From: Aeromicrobium sp. Sec7.5
GTDB lineage: Bacteria > Actinomycetota > Actinomycetes > Propionibacteriales > Nocardioidaceae
NCBI RefSeq assembly: GCF_036867135.1
Contig: NZ_JBAJIJ010000001.1
Span: 1,922,001 to 1,986,000 of the forward strand
DNA: 64,000 nt
Direction: 5' to 3'
The translations under genes and the position numbers were made by a program. The notes below the pieces were generated by a model. The model did no database searches and was not told the origin of the DNA. It saw only the letters and a list, made by a program, of their open reading frames with translations. Positions 54,314 through 63,071 of this stretch are shown here, in pieces; the first letter of the stretch is position 1; every line of letters starts with the position of its first letter.

Positions 54314-56871
54314 GGCCGACCCACCGGGATCGAGCTCCCCAACGAGACCGGGCCCGTGCTGGCCTCCGGCACGATCTGGTCGCGCGTGCTGCCGAAGCTG
54401 ATGTTCGGGTCGGGGGTGTCGGGCGCGTTGATGAACGAGACGAACCGGCGCACCTTCTCCGGGTCCTCGATCGTGGCCTTCCACTCGTCGACGTAGGTAT
54501 CAACGTGACGCGCCATCGCCTCCTCCAGCTCGGTGCCCAGTCCCAGGGCGTCGTCGACGACGACCTCGCGCACACGGTCGAGCCCGCCCTCCAGGCTGTC
54601 GATCCACGTCGACGTGCGCTGCAGGCGGTCGGCCGTGCGGATGTAGTACATGAGGTACCGGTCGATCAAGCGCACGAGCTGGTCGTCGTCCAGGTCACCG
54701 GCGAGCAGCTGGGCGTGGGCCGGCACGGCGCCCCCGTTGCCGCCCACGTAAAGGTTCCAGCCCTTCTCGGTCGCGATCACCCCAAAGTCCTTGCCGCGCG
54801 CCTCGGCGCACTCCCGGGCACATCCCGAGACGCCACCCTTGAGCTTGTGCGGCGAGCGGAGGCCGCGGTACCGCAGCTCCAGTGCGATCGCCATCGCGAC
54901 GGAGTCCTGCACGCCGAAGCGGCACCACGTCGACCCGACGCACGACTTCACGGTGCGCAGGGCCTTGCCGTACGCGTGCCCTGACTCGAAGCCGGCGTCG
55001 ACGAGCCGTTTCCAGATCGCAGGCAGCTGCTCCGTGCGGGCGCCGAAGAGGTCGATCCGCTGCCCGCCGGTGATCTTCGTGTAGAGCCCGAAGTCCCGGG
55101 CCACCTCACCGATCACGATGAGCTTCTCCGGCGTGATCTCGCCCCCCGGGATGCGCGGCACGACCGAGTAGGTGCCGTTGCGCTGGATGTTGGCCAGGAA
55201 GGCATCGTTGGTGTCCTGCAGCGTGCGCCGCCCAGGGGCCAGGACGTGACCGTTGAGCTGGCTCGCCAGCACGCTGGCGACGACGGGACGACACACGTCG
55301 CACCCCCGGCCGCGTCCGTGCGCCTGCACGATCTCGTCGAACGTGCGGTAGCCGTGGACGAGCACGACGTCGAAGAGCTCGGACCGTGTCATCGCGAAGT
55401 GCTCGCACAGCGAGCGGTCGACGACCTTGCCCTGCGACGCGAAGTAGTCCTCGACGATCTTCTTGACCTGCGGCTTGCAGGAGCCGCAGGTCGACCCGGC
55501 GGTCGTGCACGTCGTGACGCAGGCCGCGGACTCGCAGCCACCCTCGACCGCGCCCTCGATGTCGCCCTTCGTGACGGTGTTGCAGGAGCACACGACGGCC
55601 TCGTCCGGCAGCGCGATGGCGGGCGCCCCGCTGGAGGCGGGGAGGATGAGCTCCTCGGGGTTCGCCGGCAGCTCGATCCGGCTCGACACCATGGCACGGA
55701 GGGTGCCGTAGGCGCTGGCGTCCCCCACCAGCACGCCGCCGAGCAGGTGGCGGCCGTCGCCGCTGATGACGAGCTTCTTGTAGATCCCGGCCACGGCGTC
55801 GGAGAACACGAGGTCGATGCTGCCGTCAGTGGTGCCGTGGGCGTCGCCGAAGCTCGCCACGTCGACCCCGAGGAGCTTGAGCTTGGTGGACATGTCGGCG
55901 CCCGTGAACGTGCCTCCGCCGTCGAGCAGTGCGTCGACCGCGATCTCCGCCATGGTGTAGCCCGGCGCCACGAGACCGTACATGCGACCCTGGTGCGCCG
56001 CGCACTCGCCAATGGCCCAGACGTGCGGATCGCTCGTGCGGAGCTGGTCGTCGACCGCGACACCGCCACGCTCGGCCACGACGAGCCCGGCCTGCCGCGC
56101 GAGCTGGTCGCGGGGCCGGACGCCGGCGGAGAACACGACGACCTCGAGCGGCACGGTCTCGCCACCGGCGAACGTGATGCCCGTGACGCGCTCCTCGCCC
56201 TCGACGCGCCCACCCTCGATCCGCTCCGTCGCAACGCCCGTGTGGATCGTGAGGCCGAGCTTCTCGACGTGGCGGCCCAGGATGCGCCCGCCGGCCTCGT
56301 CGACCTGCGCCGACATCAGGCGCGGGTTCATCTCGACGACGTGGGTGTCGAGGCCGAGCTGGCGCAGTGCGTTGGCGGCCTCGAGACCCAGCAGACCGCC
56401 GCCGATCACGACGCCGGTGCTCGCGCCGGCTGCCGCGTCCCGGATGGCCTCGAGGTCCTCGATCGTGCGGTAGACGAACGCACCCTCGAGGTCGTGGCCC
56501 GGCACGGGTGGGACGAAGGGTGCCGATCCGGTCGCGAGCACGAGCTCGTCGTAGCCGACCGTCTCCCCGTCGTCGAGCGTGACGGTGCGAGACTCGAGGT
56601 CGAGCCCGGCGACGTTCGCGCCGAGCCGCAGCGTGACGCGGGGGTCCTCGTAGTCGCCGGACGGCAGGAGGCTGAGGCTGTCGGCCCCGACCTCGAAGAA
56701 CGACGTCAACGCGACACGGTCGTAGGCCGCACGCGACTCCGCGCCGAGGACGACGATGTCGTACGTCTCGGACAGTCCGCGTTCGACCGCGGCTTGCACG
56801 AATCGGTGGCCGACCATTCCGTGGCCGATCACGACGAGGCGCTTGCGCAGGTGTGGACTCATCGGTTTCAT
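54310..56871 (-). CDS. nirB: Assimilatory nitrite reductase large subunit NirB
   Basis: 853 residues. The order is FAD domain (VVIGHGMVGHRFVQAA), NAD domain (GVVIGGGLLGLEAANALRQLG), BFD-like [2Fe-2S] domain (VVCSCNTVTKGD ... CGSCKPQV) and the siroheme/[4Fe-4S] reductase half with C-x5-C (CVGSTWC) and C-x3-C (CARECAEARGKD). It reduces nitrite to ammonium with six electrons from NAD(P)H. The ATG at 56871 overlaps the upstream stop (ATGA); a start at 56862 (MSPHLRKR) would have better ribosome-site spacing. Siroheme supply is suggested by the CbiX gene at 50435. Confidence 0.96.
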   Translation of the reverse strand: MKPMSPHLRKRLVVIGHGMVGHRFVQAAVERGLSETYDIVVLGAESRAAYDRVALTSFFEVGADSLSLLPSGDYEDPRVTLRLGANVAGLDLESRTVTLDDGETVGYDELVLATGSAPFVPPVPGHDLEGAFVYRTIEDLEAIRDAAAGASTGVVIGGGLLGLEAANALRQLGLDTHVVEMNPRLMSAQVDEAGGRILGRHVEKLGLTIHTGVATERIEGGRVEGEERVTGITFAGGETVPLEVVVFSAGVRPRDQLARQAGLVVAERGGVAVDDQLRTSDPHVWAIGECAAHQGRMYGLVAPGYTMAEIAVDALLDGGGTFTGADMSTKLKLLGVDVASFGDAHGTTDGSIDLVFSDAVAGIYKKLVISGDGRHLLGGVLVGDASAYGTLRAMVSSRIELPANPEELILPASSGAPAIALPDEAVVCSCNTVTKGDIEGAVEGGCESAACVTTCTTAGSTCGSCKPQVKKIVEDYFASQGKVVDRSLCEHFAMTRSELFDVVLVHGYRTFDEIVQAHGRGRGCDVCRPVVASVLASQLNGHVLAPGRRTLQDTNDAFLANIQRNGTYSVVPRIPGGEITPEKLIVIGEVARDFGLYTKITGGQRIDLFGARTEQLPAIWKRLVDAGFESGHAYGKALRTVKSCVGSTWCRFGVQDSVAMAIALELRYRGLRSPHKLKGGVSGCARECAEARGKDFGVIATEKGWNLYVGGNGGAVPAHAQLLAGDLDDDQLVRLIDRYLMYYIRTADRLQRTSTWIDSLEGGLDRVREVVVDDALGLGTELEEAMARHVDTYVDEWKATIEDPEKVRRFVSFINAPDTPDPNISFGSTRDQIVPEASTGPVSLGSSIPVGRP

Positions 56872-58235
56872 CCCTTCACCAGTTGAGACAGGAGGTTCGT
56901 GCAGGTCGAGAGGCAACCACCGCAGCCGGTCGTGGCCCGGGTGCTCTCGCGCAGCTCCTCGAGCGAGGAGCACGCCCGGATGCGGCCGACGCTGACCCCG
57001 GCGCACGCGCAGACCTCAGCGTCGTCGGGCAGCTCGGGTGGCGCCGAGGGGCGGGGGGTCATCAGGAGCTCGCCCGGCTCGCCCGCCGCGAGGACCGTGC
57101 GCTGGTCGAAGGCTTGCGTGATCAGGCCGATCCGGGAGAGGTCACCGACCAACGTCGCCGCGACGATGACTCCCCCGTCGACGACGAGCTTCTTGTGCGT
57201 GCCGGTCACCGGGTTGGACACCTGGACGACCTGGCCCTGGGCGGTCTCGGGCTCCCCCAAGACCGCGACGTCCAGGTCGGTCGCCCGCAGGCGCGCGACG
57301 GTGCGGTGACCCGTGTAGGTCGCGGGTGAACCGGCGAACCGGTCGCCCAGGATCCGGGCCTGCTCCCACGCGGGCGGGACGAGACCGGGGGTGCGGCCGG
57401 AGTGCTCGGCGCAGTCACCGATCGCGAAGATGTGCGGGTCGGACGTCGCGAGCGTGTCGTCGACGACGATGCCACGCCCCGTGACCAGGCTGGCCGCACT
57501 GGCCAGGCGGATGCGGGGGCGGCTGCCCGCGGTGAGCACCACGAGATCGGCGTCGAGCTCGTAGCCGTTGTCGAGCCGCAGCCCGGACGGGGTCAGCCGG
57601 GTCGCGCGGACGCCGACGTAGACCGCCGTGCCGAGCTGCTCGAGGCTGCGCGCCAGGATGCGGCCGGCCTGGGAGTCGACCTGGTGGCGCAGGACGTGGT
57701 CGCCGACCTCGACGAGCTCGGCGCGCATCCCCCGGACGCCGAGCGCCCGGGCGACCTGAAGTCCGAGCAGGCCGCCGCCGACGATCAGCGCACTCGAAGC
57801 ACTCGACGCGGCCGCGATCAGGCGGTCGCAGTCGGCCAGGGTGCGGAACGCGTGCACGCGCTCGTCCATCACCCCGTCGGCATCGACCAGGCCCCGGATC
57901 GGCGGGAGCTCGGGGATGCTGCCGATCGCCAGCACGAGCCGGTCGTAGGGCACCCGCTCGCCGTCGGTGAGCTCGACCTCCTGCGCGCTCCGGTGGATCG
58001 CGACGACGCCGGCGCCCAGACGCAGGCCGACGGCGTGCGCCGCGTACCAGCTCGGGCTGCGCAGCGAGATCGCCCCGGGACGGTGGGAGCCCTCGAGCAC
58101 CGCTGACAGCAGGATGCGGTTGTACGGAGAGCAGGTCTCCTCGCCCAGCACGGTCACGCCCGTGACACCGTGCTGGACGAGCCGTTCCACGAGGGCCACG
58201 GCCGCCATCCCGTTGCCGACGACGACGGTCCTCAT
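56868..58235 (-). CDS. FAD-dependent oxidoreductase with BFD domain, nitrate reductase electron-transfer subunit
   Basis: 455 residues. Two Rossmann sites (VVVGNGMAAVALVERLV, IVGGGLLGLQVARALG), ATDLDVAVLGE, a C-terminal BFD-like cluster domain (CACAGVSVGRIRACSSL ... TTGCGGC) and no siroheme half. Such proteins next to nasA, as NasB in Bacillus, carry electrons from NADH to the catalytic subunit. The gene overlaps the nasA stop and the nirB start by 4 bp each. A rubredoxin-reductase-like enzyme is the alternative, but context favours nitrate reduction. Confidence 0.85.
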   Translation of the reverse strand: MRTVVVGNGMAAVALVERLVQHGVTGVTVLGEETCSPYNRILLSAVLEGSHRPGAISLRSPSWYAAHAVGLRLGAGVVAIHRSAQEVELTDGERVPYDRLVLAIGSIPELPPIRGLVDADGVMDERVHAFRTLADCDRLIAAASSASSALIVGGGLLGLQVARALGVRGMRAELVEVGDHVLRHQVDSQAGRILARSLEQLGTAVYVGVRATRLTPSGLRLDNGYELDADLVVLTAGSRPRIRLASAASLVTGRGIVVDDTLATSDPHIFAIGDCAEHSGRTPGLVPPAWEQARILGDRFAGSPATYTGHRTVARLRATDLDVAVLGEPETAQGQVVQVSNPVTGTHKKLVVDGGVIVAATLVGDLSRIGLITQAFDQRTVLAAGEPGELLMTPRPSAPPELPDDAEVCACAGVSVGRIRACSSLEELRESTRATTGCGGCLSTCTNLLSQLVKG

Positions 58236-60277
58236 GTCGTCACCTCGGCGGCGCACACCTTGAACTCGGGCATCCCGCTGGAGGGATCGAGCGCGTCCGA
58301 CGTGAGCCGGTTGGCACCGACCCAGTGGAACGGGACGAAGACCGTGTCGGGTCGGATCGTCTCGACGACCCGCGCCGGGGCCCGCAGGACGCCGCGCCGC
58401 GTGCGGACCGAGACCGGGTCGCCGTCGTGAGCACCGACACGAAGGGCCAAGAACGGGTGCAGCTCGACGAACGGCCCCGTGTCGGGCAGGTCCTTGATCC
58501 GCCGCGTCTGCGCTCCCGACTGGTACTGGGCCAGCACGCGCCCGGTGGTCAGGTGCACCGGGAACTCGCCGTCGACCGGCTCGACGGGGCCCGTGTGGTC
58601 GACCGCGACGAAACGGGCCAGGCCGTCCGCGTGGAAGAACGACTCCTCGAACAGGCGCGGGGTCCCGGGATGGTCGGCATCGGGGCACGGCCAGAAGACC
58701 CCGTCCTCGGCGCGGATGCGCGCGTAGCCGATGCCCGCGTAGTCGGCCCGGCCGCCGGCACTCGCCCGGCGGAGCTCGTCGAAGACCTCCTCGGGGTCGG
58801 TCGACCACGTCGACGCCGCGCCGAGACGCTCGGCGATGCCGGCCATCAGCTCGAGGTCGGACCGCACGCCATCGGGCGGCGTGACGGCCTGCTGCCGCAG
58901 GATGACCCGGCCCTCGAGATTGGTCATGGTGCCGGTCTCCTCGGCCCACTGCGTCACGGGCAGCACGACGTCGGCCAGGGCTGCGGTCTCGCTCATGACG
59001 ATGTCGGCCACGACCAGCAGGTCGAGGGCCGCGAGACGCTCGGCGACGCGCGCGGTGTGAGGCGCCGACACGGCAATGTTCGAGCCCAGCACGAGCAGGC
59101 TGCGCGGCCCGCCGTCGGTGCCCAGGCTCATGAGCAGCTCGTACGCCGAGAGCCCCTTGCCGGGCAGGCTGTCGGCCTCGACGCCCCAGACACCGGCAAC
59201 GTGGGCCCGGGCGGCCGGGTCGTCGATCATGCGGTAGCCGGGAAGCTGGTCGGCCTTCTGGCCGTGCTCACGGCCGCCCTGGCCATTGCCCTGGCCCGTG
59301 AGGCAGCCGTACCCCGCGAAGGGCCGCCCCGGAAGTCCCAGCGCGAGCGAGAGGTTGACCCACGCGAGCACCGTGGCGGTGCCATCGGCGTGCTGCTCGG
59401 CCCCTCGGGCCGTCATGACCATGACGCGGGGCGAGCTCATGAGGAGAGTCGCGAGCTCTCGCAGCTGCGCGACGGCGATTCCGGTCACGCGCTCGACACG
59501 CTCGGGCCACCACGCCGCCGCTGCGGAACGAACGTCGTCGAAGCCCGACGTCCGTGTGGCGACGTACTTCTCGTCGACTCCCCCGGCGGCGTCAACGAGG
59601 TGCAGCAGCCCCAAGGCGAGCGGCAGGTCGGTGCCCGGCACGGGCTGCACGTGCATGTCGGCGCGATCGGCCGTGAGCGTCCGCCGCGGGTCGACCACCA
59701 CGACGTGCGCACCGCGCTCCCGGGCACGGTCGAGATGGCGCACCGCCGGCGGCATGGTCTCGGCGATGTTGGATCCCACGAGGACCACGACGTCGGCCTG
59801 CTCGACGTCGGCCAACGGGAACGGCAGCCCTCGGTCGACGCCGAACGCCTGATTGCCGGCGCTCGCGGCCGACGACATGCACCAACGGCCGTTGTAGTCG
59901 ATCATCCGCGTGCCGAGAGCGACCCGTGCGAGCTTGCCCAGCTGGTACGCCTTCTCGTTGGTCAGTCCCCCGCCGCCGAACACCGCGTTCGCGTCGGCGC
60001 CGTGCTCGTCGCGGATCACCGCGAGCCGGCCCGCCACCACGTCGAGGGCTTCGTCCCACGACACGGCCGTCCACGCGTCCGTGGCCCGGTCCCGCACGAG
60101 CGGCGTCGTGAGCCGCTCGCGCGAGCTGCGGAGCCCTGTCGCGGTCCAGCCCTTGCGGCACAGCGCACCCTCGTTGACCGGGAAGTCCTCGCGGGCCTGC
60201 ACCGCCAGGGTGCGCCCCTCGCGGACGAGGGTCATGCCGCACTGGAGGCTGCAGTACGGGCAGTGGGTGTCGGTCAC
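58232..60277 (-). CDS. nasA: Assimilatory nitrate reductase catalytic subunit NasA
   Basis: 681 residues of the molybdopterin oxidoreductase family. An N-terminal [4Fe-4S] site (CPYCSLQCGM ... GALCRKG) is followed by the catalytic region with GRWCMSSAASAGNQAFG, GSNIAETMPP, the GYGCLTGQGNGQGGREHG stretch and a C-terminal molydopterin dinucleotide-binding domain (VHLTTGRVLAQYQSGAQTRR, LHPFLALRVGAHDGDPV). The size and the single cluster fit the cytoplasmic NasA/NarB class, which reduces nitrate to nitrite for assimilation. The cysteine in GRWCMSS is the likely Mo ligand region. The GTG start abuts the narK stop directly. Confidence 0.95.
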   Translation of the reverse strand: MTDTHCPYCSLQCGMTLVREGRTLAVQAREDFPVNEGALCRKGWTATGLRSSRERLTTPLVRDRATDAWTAVSWDEALDVVAGRLAVIRDEHGADANAVFGGGGLTNEKAYQLGKLARVALGTRMIDYNGRWCMSSAASAGNQAFGVDRGLPFPLADVEQADVVVLVGSNIAETMPPAVRHLDRARERGAHVVVVDPRRTLTADRADMHVQPVPGTDLPLALGLLHLVDAAGGVDEKYVATRTSGFDDVRSAAAAWWPERVERVTGIAVAQLRELATLLMSSPRVMVMTARGAEQHADGTATVLAWVNLSLALGLPGRPFAGYGCLTGQGNGQGGREHGQKADQLPGYRMIDDPAARAHVAGVWGVEADSLPGKGLSAYELLMSLGTDGGPRSLLVLGSNIAVSAPHTARVAERLAALDLLVVADIVMSETAALADVVLPVTQWAEETGTMTNLEGRVILRQQAVTPPDGVRSDLELMAGIAERLGAASTWSTDPEEVFDELRRASAGGRADYAGIGYARIRAEDGVFWPCPDADHPGTPRLFEESFFHADGLARFVAVDHTGPVEPVDGEFPVHLTTGRVLAQYQSGAQTRRIKDLPDTGPFVELHPFLALRVGAHDGDPVSVRTRRGVLRAPARVVETIRPDTVFVPFHWVGANRLTSDALDPSSGMPEFKVCAAEVTT

Positions 60278-61834
60278 TCAGACGTCCCGGTAGAGCGAGG
60301 CGGACCTGCGCAGGAAGACCGCCCACGTCACGGCGGCACACACGACGTAGAAGGCCGTGAAGATCCAGAAGGCCGTCTTGGTTGCCGAGAGCGGGTCGCT
60401 GACCCAGGGGCTGTTGAACGTGATGGGGATCAGGAAGCCCCCGATCGCGCCGATCGCGCCGACGATGCCCAGGGCCGCCGAGGAACGCTTGCCCTCTGCA
60501 CGGAGGGCGACGTCACGCTCCGGCGTGCCCGGGCTCGTCGCGTGCTCGGCGTCGCGGCGGAAGATCGACGGGATCATCTTGTAGGTCGAGCCGTTTCCCA
60601 TGCCGCTGAACACGAAGACCAGCAGGAACGCGGCCAGGAACCAGGGGAAGACGGCGGCATTGGTCTCGACCGCCGACCGCACCGCGTCGGGAAACTGGAA
60701 CGCCGCAGGATCGGCCGCGATCGTGGCGAGCTGGTCCGGTGTCGGTGGCGCGGGCAGGGTCTGCAGGCGACTCAAGGTCACCAGGACCAGGAGCGTCGAC
60801 GCGATGATGCCGATGAATGCGACGAGCGTGACCCGGGCTCCACCGAACCGATCGGCCAGCCGACCGCCGATCGGCCGGGTGGCCGAACCCACGAGCGCCC
60901 CGAGGAAGGCGTAGAACACGAAGTTGATGCCGATGCCCTCGACGCCCGGGACGGGCTGCCGCCAGAAGTTGAGCTTGATCAACAGCGGCATCGCGGCGGA
61001 GTAGCCGATGAACGAGCCGAACGTGCCGATGTAGAGCAGCGACATGACCTGGATCGGACGGTGCGTGATGACGCCGAGCTGCTCGCGGGGACGCGACTCG
61101 ACACCCTCGAGATTGTCCATGAAGAAGAATGCGCCGAGCGTCGCCACGACCGCGAGGGCGGCGTACAGCCACGCCGCACGCTCCAGGTGAATGCCGCCCT
61201 CGCTCGCTTTCACGAGGCCGAAGATCCCGGCACCTCCGACAATGACGGGCAGCAGGAACTGGATCAGGGCGACACCCAGGTTGCCGCCAGCCGCGTTGAG
61301 GCCGAGGGCGGCACCCTTCTTGGCGGGCGGGTAGAAGAAGTTGATGTTCGCCATCGAGGACGCGAAGTTGCCGCCGCCGATCCCGGCCGTCGCCGCGATG
61401 AGGCAGAACGCCCAGTACGGCGTGCCGGGCTGCGTCACGGCGTAGGCGAACCCGAGAGTGGGCACCAGGAGCAGAGCCGCGCTGACCATGGTCCAGTTGC
61501 GCCCGCCGAACCTCGGCACCGCCAGCGTGTACGGGACCCGCAGAAGCGAGCCGACCAGGTTCGGGATCGCGACCAGGAAGAACAGCTGCTCAGGTGAGAA
61601 CGAGAAGCCCTGCGACACCAGGAACGCCGAGCTCACGCTCCAGATGAGCCAGACGGAGAAGCCGAGGTGCTCGGCGAAGATCGACCACGCGAGGTTGCGC
61701 CGTGCGACACGGGCGCCGGTCGACGACCAGAAGGTCTCGTCCTCGGGTCTCCAGTCTCGGATCCACCGCCGTCGCAAGGGTGCGGTCGACGACGCGGTGT
61801 CGGTCACGGGGGGCTGTTGCTGGATGGCGGTCAT
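60278..61834 (-). CDS. narK: Nitrate/nitrite transporter NarK (MFS)
   Basis: 518 residues, about 12 TM helices, NNP family of MFS. The two nitrate signature motifs appear as GIGGGNFASSMANINFFYP (about 155-173) and GMGNGSTYKMIPSIF (about 410-424), with the conserved arginine in SLLRVPYTLAVPRFGGRN. It imports nitrate (possibly exchanging nitrite) for NasA and NirBD, and leads the narK-nasA-(FAD subunit)-nirB-nirD operon. A 15-bp palindrome lies 19 bp before the start. Confidence 0.95.
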   Translation of the reverse strand: MTAIQQQPPVTDTASSTAPLRRRWIRDWRPEDETFWSSTGARVARRNLAWSIFAEHLGFSVWLIWSVSSAFLVSQGFSFSPEQLFFLVAIPNLVGSLLRVPYTLAVPRFGGRNWTMVSAALLLVPTLGFAYAVTQPGTPYWAFCLIAATAGIGGGNFASSMANINFFYPPAKKGAALGLNAAGGNLGVALIQFLLPVIVGGAGIFGLVKASEGGIHLERAAWLYAALAVVATLGAFFFMDNLEGVESRPREQLGVITHRPIQVMSLLYIGTFGSFIGYSAAMPLLIKLNFWRQPVPGVEGIGINFVFYAFLGALVGSATRPIGGRLADRFGGARVTLVAFIGIIASTLLVLVTLSRLQTLPAPPTPDQLATIAADPAAFQFPDAVRSAVETNAAVFPWFLAAFLLVFVFSGMGNGSTYKMIPSIFRRDAEHATSPGTPERDVALRAEGKRSSAALGIVGAIGAIGGFLIPITFNSPWVSDPLSATKTAFWIFTAFYVVCAAVTWAVFLRRSASLYRDV

Positions 61835-61852
61835 GCGGGCTCCTCGGGGCGA

Positions 61853-61867
61853 ATCGGTCGTACCGAT
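61853..61867. promoter_or_regulatory. Palindrome upstream of narK
   Basis: ATCGGT-CGT-ACCGAT, a perfect inverted repeat 19 bp upstream of the narK ATG. It could be an operator for NnaR or another regulator of the nitrate operon. Confidence 0.4.
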
Positions 61868-61973
61868 CCTCGGAACCCGCCGTGTCGCCAGTCGTTCCCC
61901 CGCGTGCCAGTTGCGTCAAACCTTCCTCACGCGCCCGCGCAGATGACTGTGAGCAGAACGGGCCCGCACGCAG

Positions 61974-62009
61974 CGACACCCGCCTCCCGGAGTCGGGAGG
62001 CGGGTGTCG
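61974..62009. terminator. Terminator hairpin after the small secreted peptide gene
   Basis: A perfect 16-bp stem (61974-61989 with 61994-62009) with GAGT loop lies 11 bp beyond the stop of the 41-codon gene. Confidence 0.85.
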
Positions 62010-62020
62010 GAGTGCAGGTG

Positions 62021-62146
62021 TCAGTGCCAGTCGATGGCCTGGGTGACGACGCCACCCGGCTTCTTGGGGGCGGCGTCTGCCGGGGCGGCGACGCCCAGGA
62101 CCGGAACGACCGCGACGACGGCGGCGACGATGAGCTTCTTGACCAT
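62021..62146 (-). CDS. Small secreted peptide (41 aa)
   Basis: MVKKLIVAAVVAVVPVLG is followed by VAAPADAAPKKPGGVVTQAIDWH. The first 28 residues make a textbook Sec signal peptide, with cleavage likely after ADA, leaving a 14-residue mature peptide (APKKPGGVVTQAIDWH region). GGAGAAG precedes the ATG by 6 bases, and a strong terminator directly follows, so the gene is a complete transcription unit. Function is unknown. An upstream in-frame start at 62227 would destroy the signal. Confidence 0.75.
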   Translation of the reverse strand: MVKKLIVAAVVAVVPVLGVAAPADAAPKKPGGVVTQAIDWH

Positions 62147-62237
62147 GCGACTTCTCCCCCAGCTGGAACGAGTCGTCGGTGTCCCGACGATCTGACGATC
62201 CTGCCTCGACCGGCGAGAAGTCGTCAAGGACCCGCGT

Positions 62238-62669
62238 TCAGAGAACGGTGTTGATGCCGCGACCGGGGGGTGACGACTCCAGCCACGACAACAGGCCCGT
62301 GAGAGCCGGGGGCGCCAGCGAGAGCCGGAGTCGGCCCTCGGTGCTCACCAGATCGACCACGATCGTCCCGGGCGCGAGCACGTGCGACTCGGCCGTGTCG
62401 GGATGGCGGCGACCCGTGATCTCGACCCCGCGTCGCGGCAGCACGACCGACGGCCGCCACGCGAGCGAGAAGGTGCGGTACCACTCCAGGTGGTCGTCGT
62501 GGTAGACCGCGGTGCCGATCGACCAGCCTGCCGCGCCCGAGGCCCGGCGGCTGATCGTGAGCTCGAACGCGCCGGAGCGCCGCTCGATCGAGCGACGCCG
62601 CACGACCACGAGGGCCAGCAGCACGATGACGAGCAGGAGGGAGTCGACCAGCCACAGCCAGAGCGGCAT
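62238..62669 (-). CDS. DUF2550 membrane protein
   Basis: 143 residues: an N-terminal TM helix (WLWLVDSLLLVIVLLALVVV), RRRSIERRSGAFELTISRR, and a beta-rich domain (WSIGTAVYHDDHLEWYRTFSLAWRPSVVLPR, the family's RxLxWxxxxxxxxRP pattern). DUF2550 proteins are conserved directly downstream of atpC in actinobacteria and have no known function. The 27-bp gap to atpC suggests cotranscription with the ATP synthase operon. Confidence 0.93.
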   Translation of the reverse strand: MPLWLWLVDSLLLVIVLLALVVVRRRSIERRSGAFELTISRRASGAAGWSIGTAVYHDDHLEWYRTFSLAWRPSVVLPRRGVEITGRRHPDTAESHVLAPGTIVVDLVSTEGRLRLSLAPPALTGLLSWLESSPPGRGINTVL

Positions 62670-62696
62670 GTGCGCCTTCTCCCTCCCGCGTCGTCG

Positions 62697-63070
62697 TCAG
62701 GAACGCTGCAGCACGCGCAGCTTGGCCTCGGCGCGCTGGGCGGCGAGGTCGTCGCCGTCCGACTTCGCCTGTTCGAGCTCGGCGCGCGCGTCGGACTCCA
62801 CGATCTCGTCGGCGAGGAAGGTGTCCTCGCTCAGGATCGACACGCGGTTGTCGGCCACCGAGAGGAAGCCGTCGCCGACGGCCGCCCGCAGGCGCTCGCC
62901 GCCGGTGGCCTCGATCTCGACGACGCCCGGCACGAGCACCGACAGCAGCGGCGCGTGGTTGGCGAGCACACCGAGGTCACCCGAGGCGGTGCGGGCGAGG
63001 ACGCGCACGGCCTCGCCCGACCACACGACGCGGTCGGCCGCGACGAGCTCGACCTGCAACGTGCCTGCCA

Positions 63071-63071
<1 letters not shown>
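62697..63071 (-). CDS. atpC: ATP synthase F1 epsilon subunit
   Basis: 124 residues from ATG 63071. The N-terminal beta domain (LQVELVAADRVVWSGEAVRVLARTASGDLGVLANHAPLLSVLVPG) carries the conserved GD.GVLANHAPL motif. The C-terminal helices (ESDARAELEQAKSDGDDLAAQRAEAKLRVLQ) form the inhibitory hairpin. It sits in the F1 stalk and limits ATP hydrolysis. Its ATG overlaps the atpD stop by one base. Confidence 0.96.
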
